From: Mercurialis annua
Taxonomy: Eukaryota > Streptophyta > Magnoliopsida > Malpighiales > Euphorbiaceae
Reading direction: 5' to 3'
Assembly (NCBI RefSeq): GCF_937616625.2
Contig: NC_065577.1
Location: 29,215,501-29,279,500, forward strand
DNA length: 64,000 nucleotides
Positions 1-12,150 of this stretch are shown one piece after another (positions within the stretch are counted from its first letter, which is position 1; each line of letters starts with the position of its first letter). Below the pieces are notes generated by a model that saw nothing but the letters and a program-made list of their open reading frames with translations, was not told the DNA's origin and did not search any database. A program made the position numbers and the translations under genes.

Positions 1-1474
1 CGATTAAGCCAGTAAGCAAAGAATAAAAGCGCAAAATCTGGCAATAAAAGTTGCAGAAATTGAAATGGCAGTAGACTTGTATCATTAGGAGGTCGCCTAC
101 CACAAATAACATAAAACGACCACCCCCACTAACTCTCTCCCTCCCTCCCTCAACCGCAACCCGCCGCTCATTTTCTCCTCCGTCTTGTCCACTTACACTC
201 CGTTTATCATTTCCCGACTATGTAAAATTCCAGCGGCAAACAAACCAACACCTGGAATATCTCATCACATAAACAAAAGCAAAACTCTCCTTCAATGGCT
301 TGGTTTGGTGTAGATGACTTTGACCGAAAGTCATTTACATGGAGAGGATTAATTATATTTTAAAATAATAAAAATGAGGAATATTAGATTTCTTCCTTAT
401 TCTTCAAGATATGCAGCCTATATAAAGAAGAGAAAAGGCTTAACCTTACAGCTATTTTAGAAGTGTAAAAATAAAAATTTTACCATTCTTAAAAACGTGC
501 TGACTTCCTTATTAAATTCTCTGTATTTTTCAACCACTAACTCAACGCTACAAGAAAAAGAAAAAATGAGAGTTAAAGTTTAGAGAAAATGGAGGTTATG
601 GGAGATAGAAAGAGAAAATGGATATTGATCAAAAAGGAAAAGAAAAGGACCACCTCTGCATTTAAAAATATGCCTTACACGGAATATGCAATTTAATGCC
701 ACATGTATGGCTAGGATTAATTTCGTACTTTTTGTAATAATTTACCGTTTTCAGCTTTTATTTGTAATATCAAATTAGCATTCAATGAAAGAAATAAGAT
801 GGGTTAGCATTTTTAAAAAGTCTTAGCGTTTTTAGTATTTTCCTGTAATTTTTCCTTACTTAAAACACATAAACAATTGAATTGAATATAATATCAAGAA
901 ACGAAACCTGATTTGAAAACGTAAGCTATAATCTTCTCCCTTATAATCTCAATCAGGAGATGGCCCTATTCTCTATAACATATGTTTTCTCTGAACTTAA
1001 TGAGAAAAACAGAGAATACTTCTTATGAGATTAAGGAAGGGAACTAGCTATTTATACTATTTAAGGAGTTGAACGGGCTCCCATCAAAGTCTGTTAACTC
1101 CAGCCCGCACTTTATCCTTCACACATAAATTAGAACTCAATCCATGTTTATTTGATCACACGGACTTAATAAAACACTAGTCCATTAACAAAGCCCACAC
1201 TACATAAGCCCATATCGGAATTAAAAAATTTCAACATAGAGAACCTACAAGAATCTTTTATTATTCAAATAGATTTATAACGTTAGTTGGTGATAGCGAC
1301 CAATAAATAAAATTAACAGTATCTCATACAATAAGCGACTGACGAGCAACCACAGAGCAACCGACGAGCATTAAACGAGCAATCAAATAGCAACCAACGA
1401 GTAAGAAAAAACCAATCAACAAATAATAAAAGATTAACCAACAAGCAACCAAAGTTAAAATCGAATCAAATTTA

Positions 1475-1535
<61 letters not shown>

Positions 1536-2392
1536 TATTTCTCTTCTCATTTTTTTTAATTTACATCTTCTAACTTATTACTTTTGAAAGATATTTATAA
1601 ATTCTCTTTTAACTTCTCTAAATTATTTTTATTTGTATTATTGATATGGTAGAAAAAGTGTTAATTATACAACATAAAAATTAAAAAATTAAAGAGATTA
1701 AGCATAGAATACAAATGTTTTAAATGACAAATGTTTTATCTCTGCTACAACAATGACACATATTCCTAATCTCTCTTTCTATGTATAGCTTGCCTTCAAA
1801 AATTCAAGTCATTTGCTCAAAAACTAAGGGCATTTTACACAAAAATAACAATTGAGTAATAATTTATTTTAATACAGTTTTATATATGATATTTCAAAAT
1901 TTCCATATAAAAAAGAATTTATTATTTTTATACAGTTCATATAAATAGAAATCTAATAACATAAACAGTCATAATTACAATTATTTTCTCTTTTCTCAGG
2001 TTGCTCTCTTATTTCTCTCTCAACTCACCTTTCACACAATTCTTAGATCTGTACTTCGCACCGTTTTGCCTTCGTCTCACTGTCATCTTTTTTTTATCGT
2101 TTTGATTTTAGATCTGAAATTTATTGTTCTTCTTCTTTTTTTATTTTCAGAGCTGTAATTTGTTTACTTTTTTACTGTTTTTTACCATTAAACATGTATA
2201 AAGATTATCCTTAAAGAATTTAATACTCATTTCATGTTATGTAGAATAATTTTGTGATTTTATGGAATAAAATTTTGTTATTTCTGCATTGTTCTTATGT
2301 TTTATTGTATTTCTGTGTTTTTTTTATTCTGCAGCACGATTTGTTGATGATGGTTGATTGTCGAATTATTTTAATGTTTTAGTTTTGTTGAC
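1..2392. repeat. Long direct repeat, copy 1 (partner at 58930-64000)
   Basis: This block matches 58930-64000 nearly base for base, once the 2.67-kb insertion in the second copy is removed. Position 1 pairs with 58930, and both copies still match at about 2385/64000. Differences are scattered single bases, small indels in CT and AT runs, and one short duplicated phrase near 59455 in copy 2. The left edge cannot be seen because the window starts inside the match. No convincing coding region was found. Around 1985-2170 a CT-rich stretch with several TTTCAG-like sites could be a degraded leader, but nothing confirms this. A segmental duplication or a large repeated element are both possible. Confidence 0.95.
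1481..1533. repeat. (AT)n microsatellite
   Basis: About 26 uninterrupted AT units. The equivalent site in the second repeat copy (60420-60460) is shorter, so this array differs in length between the copies. Confidence 0.97.
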
Positions 2393-2900
2393 TTTATGTT
2401 GATATTAATTGATTTTTTTTATTTTAACATTTACAAATAAAATAATATTATCTGTGAAATAAACTAAAAAATTAAATTAAATTAAACTGAGACTAGATAA
2501 TGATATGTTAGCATCGAAGAAGAATACAAATAATGATGTTGAATTATTGGAATGTGTTATAGAGTTGATATTGTGTTGATTTTCGGTTGATATTTTGTTG
2601 CTTTTAGCATTGGTGGAGAAGAAAATAATGATAATGTTACAATGTTGATTTTATGTTGATAATGTGTTATATTATGTTGATATTTAGCTGATTTTAACAT
2701 AAAGGAAAAAGAACACACTATATGTGAAATAAAATAAAATAAATTGAAATTAAACTGAAACTATGTTGGATAAATAAAAATTAATGTAAAAAGATTGAAA
2801 AATCTAAATTAGTTAGTTTATTATATATTGTTGATTTTTTTGTTGATTTTTTGTTAATTTTGTGTTGATATTAAAACTGACAAAAAACATTAACAATAAA
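2330..2900. repeat. TGTTGAT-rich degenerate repeat tract
   Basis: The words TTGTTGAT, GTTGATATT and TGTTGATTTT recur many times in AT-rich DNA with no open frame. Clusters of short degenerate words like this are often the subterminal regions of DNA transposons. No terminal repeat or target duplication was identified, so the assignment is open. The same tract begins again at the right end of the window. Confidence 0.5.
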
Positions 2901-3174
2901 AAAAAGTCAAAATTCAAAAAAATTAAAATTAAAATATGTGATAAATATTAAGTGCGGGAATATGATGGTAAAAATTAAAAATGATGAAAAAAAATGTTGA
3001 AAAATGAGAGTTAATATAAGTAAAATGTTTTCAAAAAGTAGTATAAAAAAATTGATATGAAATGTAACGATTTAGAATAAGTAGTAAAGTATTTTTTTCA
3101 ATGTTCTAGATGAGCCGGAATTACTGCCATTAAAAAAAGTAGTATTTCATATAAAAAAATTTAAAAAAATTTGA

Positions 3175-3441
3175 AATTCAATGAATGCTAGGAAATCACG
3201 GGTGTGTTCATGAAGAACTGCATGTTACACTATGCAGCATACAGAAGTATCTACCCGCTATGGGCTCTAGCAGAATATCGAAGACGTGTTCCTTTGCCAT
3301 CCAACGTTATTTAAAATATGTTTGTTGTATTTGTCATTACTCAACCATAATGATAAACCCCACACGATTTACTTACTTCTATTGAAGTAGAAATATGCTT
3401 CTCTATTAACATGAACAAGAAATTAAAATTAACAGAATGCG
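3175..3441 (+). pseudogene. OSC last-exon fragment (beta-amyrin-synthase-like 3' end)
   Basis: Bases 3192-3314 encode 40 residues plus a stop that match the final exon of the OSC at 6678-11764, and are the same length (123 nt). The C-terminal cyclase words [16 protein letters not shown] and [10 protein letters not shown] are all present. The match starts about 16 nt inside the preceding intron and runs through the 3' UTR, so this is a DNA-level copy rather than a retrocopy. The intron end reads CTAG here and CCAG in the full gene. Residue 7 is Met, as in most beta-amyrin synthases, where the full gene has Asn. The fragment therefore probably came from another paralogue or predates that change. 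The other 14 exons are absent. The 3' UTR lacks about 21 nt present at 11825-11845. Confidence 0.93.
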
Positions 3442-3625
3442 ACAAATATTATGGACCACAAATTCTGTCTAATTAGCATAAATTTTTGCATATCTCAAAT
3501 CCTCATACACCTTAAATTAATTATAAAATTATCATTAATAATTATAATCATTCAATATAGCATTTTGTGTTCATAAATTTCAATGTGTTTTATGATTTTT
3601 ACAATTTAAATCATGAATTGTTACC

Positions 3626-3735
3626 ATTGAGCTATAACTCAAATGGTATAAACGTTGGACTATCAAATTGCTAGGTCGTGGGTCTTATTTCCACAAGCGC
3701 TCCACCCTCCCCAAATATCAAAATAAAAATAAAAA
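3626..3735 (+). repeat. tRNA-derived SINE-like fragment, copy 1
   Basis: An A-box-like word (CTATAACTCAAATGG) is followed about 35 nt later by GCTAGGTCGTGGGT, a degraded B box, and then a short A-rich tail. Related copies sit at 4547-4660 and 40325-40430 and share the tRNA-like head and the ATTCC/TTTCC-ACAAGCGCT block. This is an inference from shape and repetition; no terminal duplication was resolved. Confidence 0.55.
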
Positions 3736-4081
3736 TCACAAATTGTTTTTTTTTTCTATATAACTCGGTAGTCGAATAACTGACATGGCATGGTCATATA
3801 TAACCTAGCATGTCATCATATTTTGACTGAAAACATATTTGGTGTATCGAATTAACAAGAAAAGAAATTATAATTGGTGTATGATTAAATTAAGAAAAGA
3901 AATTATAGTTGGTGTATGATTAAATTACCAACTTTAAAAGTAAGTGATATAATAGTAGGAGCTAAAATTTGTGAATTAATTTATAAATATTATTATATCA
4001 GTAATTTGAGGAAAAAAATAATCTAATCACGACTGACAGCTTTTATATATTTATTTGCAAATTGTATTGGTTAATTTTTTT

Positions 4082-4176
4082 AAAAAAATTAGAGAGGAGG
4101 AAGGAGGCTTGAACTTAAAACCTTTTACCAAGATAGATATGACTATTACCACTGTGCTACAAAAGCACTGGCGCAA
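4082..4176 (-). repeat. tRNA-like SINE fragment of a second type
   Basis: Read on the minus strand, GTAGCACAGTGGTAATAG resembles a tRNA A box, and AAGTTCAAGCC about 45 nt downstream resembles a B box. The spacing fits a tRNA head. It is not folded as a tRNA and has no clear acceptor stem, so it is called a SINE relic rather than a tRNA gene. A possible relative on the minus strand near 18390-18470 shares the GAAGTTCAAGCC word. Confidence 0.45.
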
Positions 4177-4546
4177 ATTGTATTGGTTAATCATTGTATT
4201 TTATGTAAAAAAATAAAATCAATCTTTTAATTGTATAGATATTTTTTCAGTATCAATTCGATTAAATTATCAATAATTTTCTTATAAATATTCTGATTTT
4301 TTTTGGATTACAATATATAACGACATATGCATATAGATTAGAGATTGTAATAATTCCATGGAAAATTTTACGGAAGACTTGTGATTCTGTTTCCTGTCTC
4401 GTCTGCTTTATATATATGAGGCAATATAGATGACAGATTTAAAATTGAAAATTGAAAAATAGGCGAAAATTTAAAAATTTAAAAACGGGGCCATAAATAA
4501 AAAAAATTAAAAAGATAGAACGTTTTTATATGATTAACCTCTTTTT

Positions 4547-4660
4547 TAACCAATGAGTTATAGTTCAAATAATATCAACACTGTTAGCAATTTGCTAGGT
4601 CGTAGAATCGATTCATTCCACAAGCGCTTTCCTTTTCTATAATTATATAAAAAAAACCTT
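4547..4660 (+). repeat. tRNA-derived SINE-like fragment, copy 2
   Basis: Same family as 3626-3735: GTTATAGTTCAAATAAT, then GCTAGGTCGTAGAATCGATTC, then CCACAAGCGCTT and an A-rich end. It is diverged. Confidence 0.5.
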
Positions 4661-5212
4661 CTTTTTATTACCTCAAAAATATAGTGGGTACATTTGGTTA
4701 AGCAATTTGATGTTAAATAACAACTTTTTAACTCTCAAGGTTAGTTAAAAGAGCTTTTTAAACCTCAAATTGTTGACGTGAAAAATTACATTTTGATTTT
4801 TTTTTCTTTGCTATTTTATTTTATTAATTATTTAGATAAAGTATTTCATCCTAAAGTAGATAACTTTTCAATATATTTACTTATTTAAATCAATTTTAAA
4901 TGGTATGATTAGATGAAATTAAATTTATTATTATAACAGAGCTATAAATAATTAGTTTTCTAAATAAATATCAATTTGTCAATTTTTTATAAAAGAAATA
5001 AAATTAATTTTTTCTATCAAACATTTTTGTATAATAAAAAAATAGCTATACTCATTAAGTTCATTTAACATATTAACGACGTCAACTGATTAAATCTTAT
5101 TAAATAAATATTATGCATCAGTTATCAACAACAACTAGCAGCTACCAACAACAAGTAAATCAAACATTATCGAGACATTAAAATATGAGTGGTAATAAAA
5201 ATAGGTTAGAAT

Positions 5213-6240
5213 CCATTTTGGGGTCCTTATATTATACTATTTTATTGCATCAGATCGCTCAATTTCTATTTGACTTTTTCATGTCCCTAAACTTTCATTT
5301 TTTTTTATTCATCAAGTCCCTCAATTCTATTTGACTTCCTCAAATCCCTAAAATTTTATTTTTTGGTTCATTAGGTCCTTAAATGGAGATTTATTTAAGG
5401 ACCTAGGCATCTCCAATCACAAACCATCATCTAATATTAATTAGATGATTTATCACCAAATCTACTCCACCACAATCACTTTTTTCTACACTAAAAAGAA
5501 TATTCTATTTCATTTTTAATGTTTTAATTATTTTTTCACTTTAATATTTATACACTTTTATCAATAACACCCACAAACGTATTTTTATTACATAATAGTT
5601 TAATTAATATATATAATAATAATTATATTTTTGTCTCGTTAAATTATTAATATAATATTTTTAAATTATTGTCTCGTAAAATTATTTATATAATATTTTA
5701 TATATATTTAATTAAAAATTTATGAAAATTAAATGATTATTATATTTTAATATTTTCATGGTAAAACTATTCTATAATATTATAAATAAATAATATTTAT
5801 ATATATTTAAGTTTTAATTATAAATGTGTTGAATTAAATAAAAAAACAAATAAAAGGTATTGAATTGTACTTTTGCCAAATAATAAAATAATGAATACTA
5901 AATAGGTGACTCCAAATAGTAAATCATCTATTTGATGAGAGAGGAGATTTTAGTGTCACTTATTTTAAAAACAAGTGACATATTGGAGATGAAATGTCAC
6001 TTGTTTTAAAACAAGTGACATGCAATGCAGATGGCCTTAATGAATCAAAAAAAAAAGAAAAATTAGCCACTCAATGAACTAAAATAATGAAAGTTTAGAG
6101 ACTTGAGAAAGCCAAATAAAAATTGAATGACCTGATGAACAAAAAAAACAAAAATTTAGGGACCTGAGGAAGCCAAATAAAAGTTGAGGCAGCCGATGAA
6201 CTAAAACTGTATACTTCAGGGACCCAAAATATGTTTAGCC
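5213..6240. mobile_element. Fold-back (long inverted repeat) DNA element
   Basis: The left arm (about 5213-5400) and the right arm (about 6040-6240) are imperfect reverse complements. The left begins TTTTGGGGTCCTTATA, and the right ends with TTCAGGGACCCAAAA. Both arms contain CCAAATAAAA/TATTTGACTT and repeated AGGGACCTGA/CTCAAATCCC words. The roughly 640-bp centre has an internal palindrome of ACAAGTGACAT/ATGTCACTTGT near 5955-6020. No open frame is present, so it looks like a non-autonomous element. Exact ends and target duplication were not settled. Confidence 0.6.
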
Positions 6241-6519
6241 ATAAAAATAAGATGAGATTAAGATGGATGTACTGAATCTAGATAAATATTATCCTATTAA
6301 ATAAATGGACAAGAAAAGGAATAAAGTATAAAGAGGATGAGGCCTTATTTTGTAGGAGGAGAAAATGTATATCACACATATCATATGATCATATAAACAC
6401 ATAAAAACTAAGCTTCCCACATTAATTTCCCATATATACGCATCCAAACTCTTAAATCAAATCTTTTTTTGTATATAATAAAAACGAAATCTTCATATAT
6501 TTCTATTTATATACATAAT

Positions 6520-6677
6520 TATAAATAGTGTATATACGTGCTGCTACCAAGCTAGTGTGTACATAGTCGAGTAATATCATTTATCCATTGATTCCAGGTA
6601 TATTGTAATGATTTTGTTATATGTTTATAAAAATCGATCTTCATATATTTAATTAAATATGATATGGTGTAGGAAGG
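6520..6677 (+). promoter_or_regulatory. Probable core promoter and 5' UTR of the beta-amyrin-synthase-like gene
   Basis: A TATA box (TATAAATAG, 6520-6528) lies 150 bp upstream of the ATG. A short 5' UTR intron is likely: CCAG|GTATAT at 6597/6598 and GTGTAG|GAAGG at 6672/6673 would put GAAGG directly before the ATG at 6678. The intron would be 75 bp, close to the practical minimum in plants. This is inference from motifs alone. Confidence 0.5.
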
Positions 6678-9600
6678 ATGTGGAAGTTGAAAATTGCAGA
6701 GAAAAATGAGAACAATGTATACTTATGTAGCACCAACGACTACGTAGGACGCCAGACTTGGGAGTTTGATCCCGAAGTTGGTTCGCCTGAAGAGCGTGCT
6801 GAAGTTGAAGAAGCTCGTCTCCGTTTCTACGATCGTCGCTTTCAGGTTAAGCCAAGCGCGGACCTTATCTGGCGTATGCAGGTACGTACTGCTTGTTTAT
6901 TCATCATTAATTTCTATACTGGTTATATGATTATGAGAATGCAGTAATTGATATTGGTTCATTATAGAACATAAATAAACTAAAGAGTTAGGTAACGTCA
7001 AACGCTCAAAATATTAAGAAAATAAAAAGATTGGTGATCGATGTATTGATGACCAATTACTTTAGTTTAGGTAAATATCACATGAAATGACCTATCTTTT
7101 CTCTTCAAATCTTTTTATTATTTTTATTAATAATATTTCTTAATATTTATCCATTTTGTATATTGTTATATTAATTCCAATAAACTAATCAAGTAAAGTA
7201 AACTTATCACTAATTTTAGTCTGGCTCATTCCAAATTTCTATGGATGAATTTGAACTTTATTTTATTTAAAAAGGTTAACCCGCATAAAACTGTCCTTAA
7301 CCCGCATAAATCTTGATATTCAATAATAAGCTTTGAACAAAAATATCGCAAACAAATAGAAGATCACTCTTATGTGGGTGTTATAGTTAGAGATTCAGAA
7401 AAGGTTCATTTCCCCCTGAACTTAGTGTAAAAGATCAATTAAGACCAAATTTATGATTTTGGACGAAAACCACCCTTAGTTTGATATTTAGGTCCATTTT
7501 ACCCCTTCAGCTTCAAATTATCCAATAATTTTCCGCCACACCATCTCCAACTAATATGCATAAAATGCTCCAATTATTTTGACACCTCATATGAAGGGGT
7601 AAAATAAGACATTTATGGTGTTTTTTTTTTTGAATTCTTATGGTGTTTTCTTAAAACCATAAACTTGACCTTAATTGATATTTTGTTCCAAATTCAGGGG
7701 GCAAAATGAATGTTTGTTGATTCCATTATATAAAGTTATTTTCTTCGTTTACTAATAACTCTATTGTTTGTATCAAAAGATCAACAAATATTGTGCATGT
7801 TCTACTTAGATACTCAAATTTTTCGTGTTAGGTCTTTATTTTTTTTTTATTATTAATACAGAGGTTTATTCTTAAAGGTTACTTTTTGGGAATTCATAAA
7901 ACAAAGTACTCCATTTCTTTTATTTACTTGTAAAAAGTACTCTGGCTTTAAAATTTTAAATTTTACACTCTTATTCTAATGTTTTTGTTTGCACTCTTTT
8001 CAGTTTTAAAAATACATAAAAGTATTCTTTTTAATTATTTTCTTAAAAAACTATATGAAACCGCTAGAAACTATTTTTGAAACGATTGCATACTATATAT
8101 GTTTTTAAAAACTATTTAAAATTGTTTGAAAAAAACACTGTTTGAAACTTTTCCAATATTTATATTTTTTAGATATTTTTATAAATATCCCTTACTTTTA
8201 TTTAATTAACGAATTGTCTCATTCTTTTATGAAAAATTACAGTTTCTAAAGGAGAAAAAGTTCGAGCAGAAAATAGCAAAAGTGAAAATAGAAGAGGGTG
8301 AAGAAATAACATATGAAAAGGCAACACAAGCATTACGAAGGGCAGTCAACGTATTTTGTGCCCTCCAGGCTTCTGACGGTCATTGGCCTGCTGAAAATGC
8401 CGGCCCTTTGTTCTTCCTTCCTCCATTAGTAAGTATTCATATTTATATGACACCGATCACGATTTGATGAAAATAAGCTAATTAAGTATCTACGCTTACT
8501 TGTAAGTGATGTGTGTGTACATAACAGGACATTTAGAAATTGTGTTCCCGAGCGAGCATCGTAAGGAAATTCTGAGATACATTTACTATCATCAGAATGA
8601 AGATGGAGGTTGGGGGTTTCACATTGAAGGTCACAGCACCATGTTCTGCACCGTTCTCAGCTACATTTGCATGCGTATTCTCGGACAAGCTCTTGACGGC
8701 GGTCAGGACAATGCGTGTGCTCGAGCCAGAAGTTGGATTCATCAACATGGTGGTGTAACTTACATTCCCTCCTGGGGAAATACTTGGCTCTCGGTAATGT
8801 ATTATTTCATTCGTTTCTTTGATATTTATCTATGAATTGCTAACAACATAAAAATTAAATTGTGTAGATACTTGGTGTGTATGATTGGTCTGGAAGCAAC
8901 CCGATGCCCCTTGAATTTTGGCTCCTTCCTTCGTTTCTGCCTATGCACCCAGGTGAGATCGATTAGAAAAATTTCTTATATAAATCTAGTACACCACGTA
9001 TGATTGCGATTTCTTTTATTGACTGTGTGACGAATTTCTCGTCAGTCGTTGTTTGACTAATGCAGCAAAAATGTGGTGCTATTGTCGGATGGTTTACATG
9101 CCGATGTCTTATTTATATGGGAAAAGGTTTGTGGGACCTATCACTCCTCTCATTCTTCAACTCCGACAAGAACTCCACACTCAACCTTATGAACAAGTTA
9201 ATTGGAAAAAAACTCGCCACCTTTGCGCTTCTGTCAGTTCCTCGCTCATACTCTTTCCATTTCATGTAATTAATTTATTTTCCATTAATAATGTAATATT
9301 TATGTATTTTATTCGCACGACTGACTGCAGGAGGATCTGTATTATCCCCACCCAATGGTTCAAGATTTGATGTGGGATGCTCTCTACGTATCCACCGAGC
9401 CTTTTCTCACACGCTGGCCTTTCAATAAATTGATCAGGAGCAAGGCTCTTCAAGTAACCATGAATCACATTCACTACGAAGATGAAAACAGTCGATACAT
9501 TACCATTGGCTGCGTCGAAAAGGTAACATTATTAGTACTACACAAGCTAGTGAGGCTGCTCCCTCAATACATTATACTGTCTCTAATACTGGTCTTTGTT

Positions 9601-11764
9601 TCGTAGGTGATATGCATGCTTGCTTGCTGGGTTGAAGATCCATATGGTGATTATTTCAAGAAACATCTTGCTAGGATCCCGGATTACATTTGGGTCGCGG
9701 AAGACGAAATGAAAATGCAGAGTTTCGGAAGTCAACAGTGGGACACTGGTTTTGCCATTCAAGCTTTGCTTGCTTGTAATCTTACTCACGAAATAGGTGA
9801 TGTGCTCAGGAAAGGCCACGACTTCATAAAGAAATCTCAGGTTTTCTCTCTTTTCTACTACTATTATTAAATTTAATCTCTTCCGTCTCGGTTAATTTTT
9901 AAAAAAAATAACTAAAATACTTTCAGGTCAAGAATGATCCTTCCGGAAACTTCAAAAGCATGTATAGACATAATTCTAAGGGATCGTGGACTTTTTCTGA
10001 CCAAGACCATGGATGGCAAGTTTCAGATTGCACTGCAGAAGGACTCAAGGTATCAAACTTATTCACTTAGAATAATTTCCTACTGGGATTAAAAAAATTT
10101 ACAATTACTGAACTATAGGATGTTTACACTTCGATTATCATCCTTTCAATTTTTACATTTTAACCCAACTTTCATTTTTTCCAAAAAAGAAAATTTCGAT
10201 CATCAATTGCTTATATGACAAGACAACAAAGAAGTTCGATGGCACATAAGCAATAATACACCTGGATTCACTAAGTAACTTCCCGATGTTGGAAAAACGG
10301 AAGTTGGGTTATCAAAATGTAGAAAATAAAACTATGGTAACAGAAATAAAAAATGCTTATAGCACACTAATGGCAAGAAATTTTTAACACTCCCTGCTGT
10401 TATAAGCCTCACCCTTACCAAATTAGTTTCTACTATAAATGCAGTGTTGCCTTCTTTTCTCCATGATGCCGCCGGAAATTGTTAGCGAGAAAATGGAGCC
10501 CAAACAGTTGTACGACGTTGTCAACATCCTCCTCTCGTTACAGGTGAGGATCTCTTTCGAAAAAATTTATATAATAAAACAGCATTGTCATTGTGTAGCG
10601 TTAATTGAAATGAAAAAGGCAACTTATATGTTAATTGCAGAGTAAGAATGGAGGTTTACCATCGTGGGAGCCAGCCGGGGCTCAAGAATGGCTGGAAGTA
10701 AGTTACATAATCTTTCTTTGTCCGTGATTTTGCGATGTTCATTAGCCAATGCCTAATCTTGGACTGTCTCAGCTGCTAAATCCCACAGAATTTTTTGCTG
10801 ACATAGTCATCGAGCACGAGTATGTGGAGTGCACTGCATCTGCAATCCATGCTTTAGTTTTGTTCAAGAAATTATACCCAGGGTATCGTAAGAAGGATAT
10901 AGAGAGTTTCATCGTCAATGTTGTACGATACCTTGAACACATACAAAGGCCAGAAGGCGGATGGTACATTCCATCAATTAATTAGGGAATATTAATAATT
11001 TGTTAGCGTTTTGTTTCAAGTAGCTAAAGAAATATGTATTATATGGTAACTGAAATAGGTATGGCAATTGGGGAGTTTGCTTCACTTATGGTTCATGGTT
11101 TGCATTGGGAGGTCTCGTCGTTGCTGGCAAGAGTTACAACAATAGCGAAACAATGCGCAGAGGTGTTGATTTCCTCATCAGGATACATAAAGAAGACGGA
11201 GGTTGGGGAGAGAGCTATTTGTCGTGCCCGGCAAAAGGTAAATGAATAACATATATTTACTGTTGAGGCAACGAATTCATGAAAATAGACAGAAATGAAA
11301 AGGAAATTTTAAATGCAGAAATATGTGAGTCTAGAAGGAAACAGATCGAATCTGGTGCATACAGCATGGGCAATGATGGGTCTGATTAGTGCCGGACAGG
11401 TGAGTGTATGAAGATATATAATAGAGTAATGAACAGGTGTTTTGTTTACGATTCTAATTGTAATTGGAATAACAGATGGATAGGGACCCGAGACCTCTTC
11501 ACCGAGCAGCAAAGTTGATAATCAACTCTCAATTGGAAGATGGTGATTTTCCTCAACAGGTAACTAACTATTCGACTTAAGCTAAAATTTTGGTACTTAT
11601 TCACACAACACAAATTAACTTTGTAATTCAATGAATGCCAGGAAATCACGGGTGTGTTCAATAAGAACTGCATGTTACACTATGCAGCATACAGAAGTAT
11701 CTACCCGCTATGGGCTCTAGCAGAATATCGAAAACGTGTTCCTTTGCCTTCCAACACTATTTAA
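6678..11764 (+). CDS. bAS: Beta-amyrin-synthase-like oxidosqualene cyclase (possibly a damaged gene)
   Basis: Predicted to cyclise 2,3-oxidosqualene to a pentacyclic triterpene at the ER membrane. Exons: 6678-6881, 8243-8428, 8506-8793, 8868-8952, 9066-9232, 9331-9522, 9607-9840, 9927-10049, 10445-10543, 10641-10697, 10773-10963, 11059-11237, 11319-11399, 11476-11559, 11642-11764. The conceptual protein is about 763 aa, the usual length. It starts MWKLKIAE, has the MWCYCR motif typical of beta-amyrin synthases (about 257-262), the catalytic DCTAE (about 486-490), [12 protein letters not shown], and several QW-type repeats. Two problems are visible. Intron 2 would need to end in AA (8504-8505) to keep frame. 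Exon 12 carries one extra base (GCAAAAG|GT at 11231-11239), which shifts the frame at the next junction. Unusual residues are Glu for Gly in AEDEMKMQ and Asn in RHNSKG. Product specificity is inferred from motifs only. Confidence 0.88.
7403..7712. mobile_element. MITE-like inverted repeat in intron 1 of the beta-amyrin-synthase-like gene
   Basis: The left end GGTTCATTTCCCCCTGAA and right end TTCAGGGGGCAAAATGAA are imperfect reverse complements. The pairing continues inwards (GATCAATTAAGACCAAATTT with the GACCTTAATTGATA region). No coding content. Target duplication not resolved. Confidence 0.6.
10158..10320. mobile_element. Inverted-repeat MITE relic in intron 8 of the beta-amyrin-synthase-like gene
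   Basis: ACATTTTAACCCAACTTTC at the left pairs with GAAGTTGGGTTATCAAAATGT at the right. Weaker pairing may extend to about 10085-10375. The intron is enlarged to about 395 bp by it. Confidence 0.5.
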
Positions 11765-12150
11765 AATATGTTTGTTGTATTTGTCATTACTTAACCATAA
11801 TGATAAACCTCACATGATTTCCAGAAATTCCAACCTTCAACTTACTTCTATTGAAGTAGAAATACGCTTCTCTATAAACATGAACAAGAAATCAAAATTC
11901 CCAGAATTCCGACCTTCAACTTACTTCTAAAGATATAGAAATGGTAACTTTCCATTTTTTTATCATTTTTATTAACCATATCAATCATTACAGAAACTAC
12001 TAACGATTCCAATTAATGTCGTCAACGGCAAATGAAAATTAAAATCACCATCTGGAACTCCAATTACAGAAACTACTAGCAACTTCCGAAGAACATTAAA
12101 ATCTCTATCTGGAAGGTTGTTACTAGAAAGTAATGGTAACACTTATAGAT
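11765..12150. other. Intergenic gap between two convergent OSC genes
   Basis: This holds both 3' UTRs. The beta-amyrin-like 3' UTR contains a partly duplicated phrase: CAGAAATTCCAACCTTCAACTTAC near 11822 and CAGAATTCCGACCTTCAACTTAC near 11901. Another duplicated phrase (ATTACAGAAACTACTA) occurs at about 11987 and 12062. Overlapping convergent transcripts are possible but not shown. Confidence 0.6.

Larger units (their letters stand above)
3442..5212. other. AT-rich intergenic DNA with SINE-like fragments
   Basis: No coding region is recognisable. Apart from three short tRNA-like repeats listed separately, this is low-complexity AT-rich sequence. A local duplication of the phrase around ATTGGTGTATGATTAAATTA lies at 3865-3925. 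Confidence 0.6.

Noticed and set aside
1481..1533. Repeat array that might suggest a CRISPR or origin
   Set aside because: It is a plain AT microsatellite in a plant nuclear genome; no spacers or unique repeats are present.
4082..4176. tRNA gene on the minus strand
   Set aside because: A-box and B-box-like words are present, but no acceptor stem or complete cloverleaf could be drawn, and similar fragments recur, so a SINE relic fits better.
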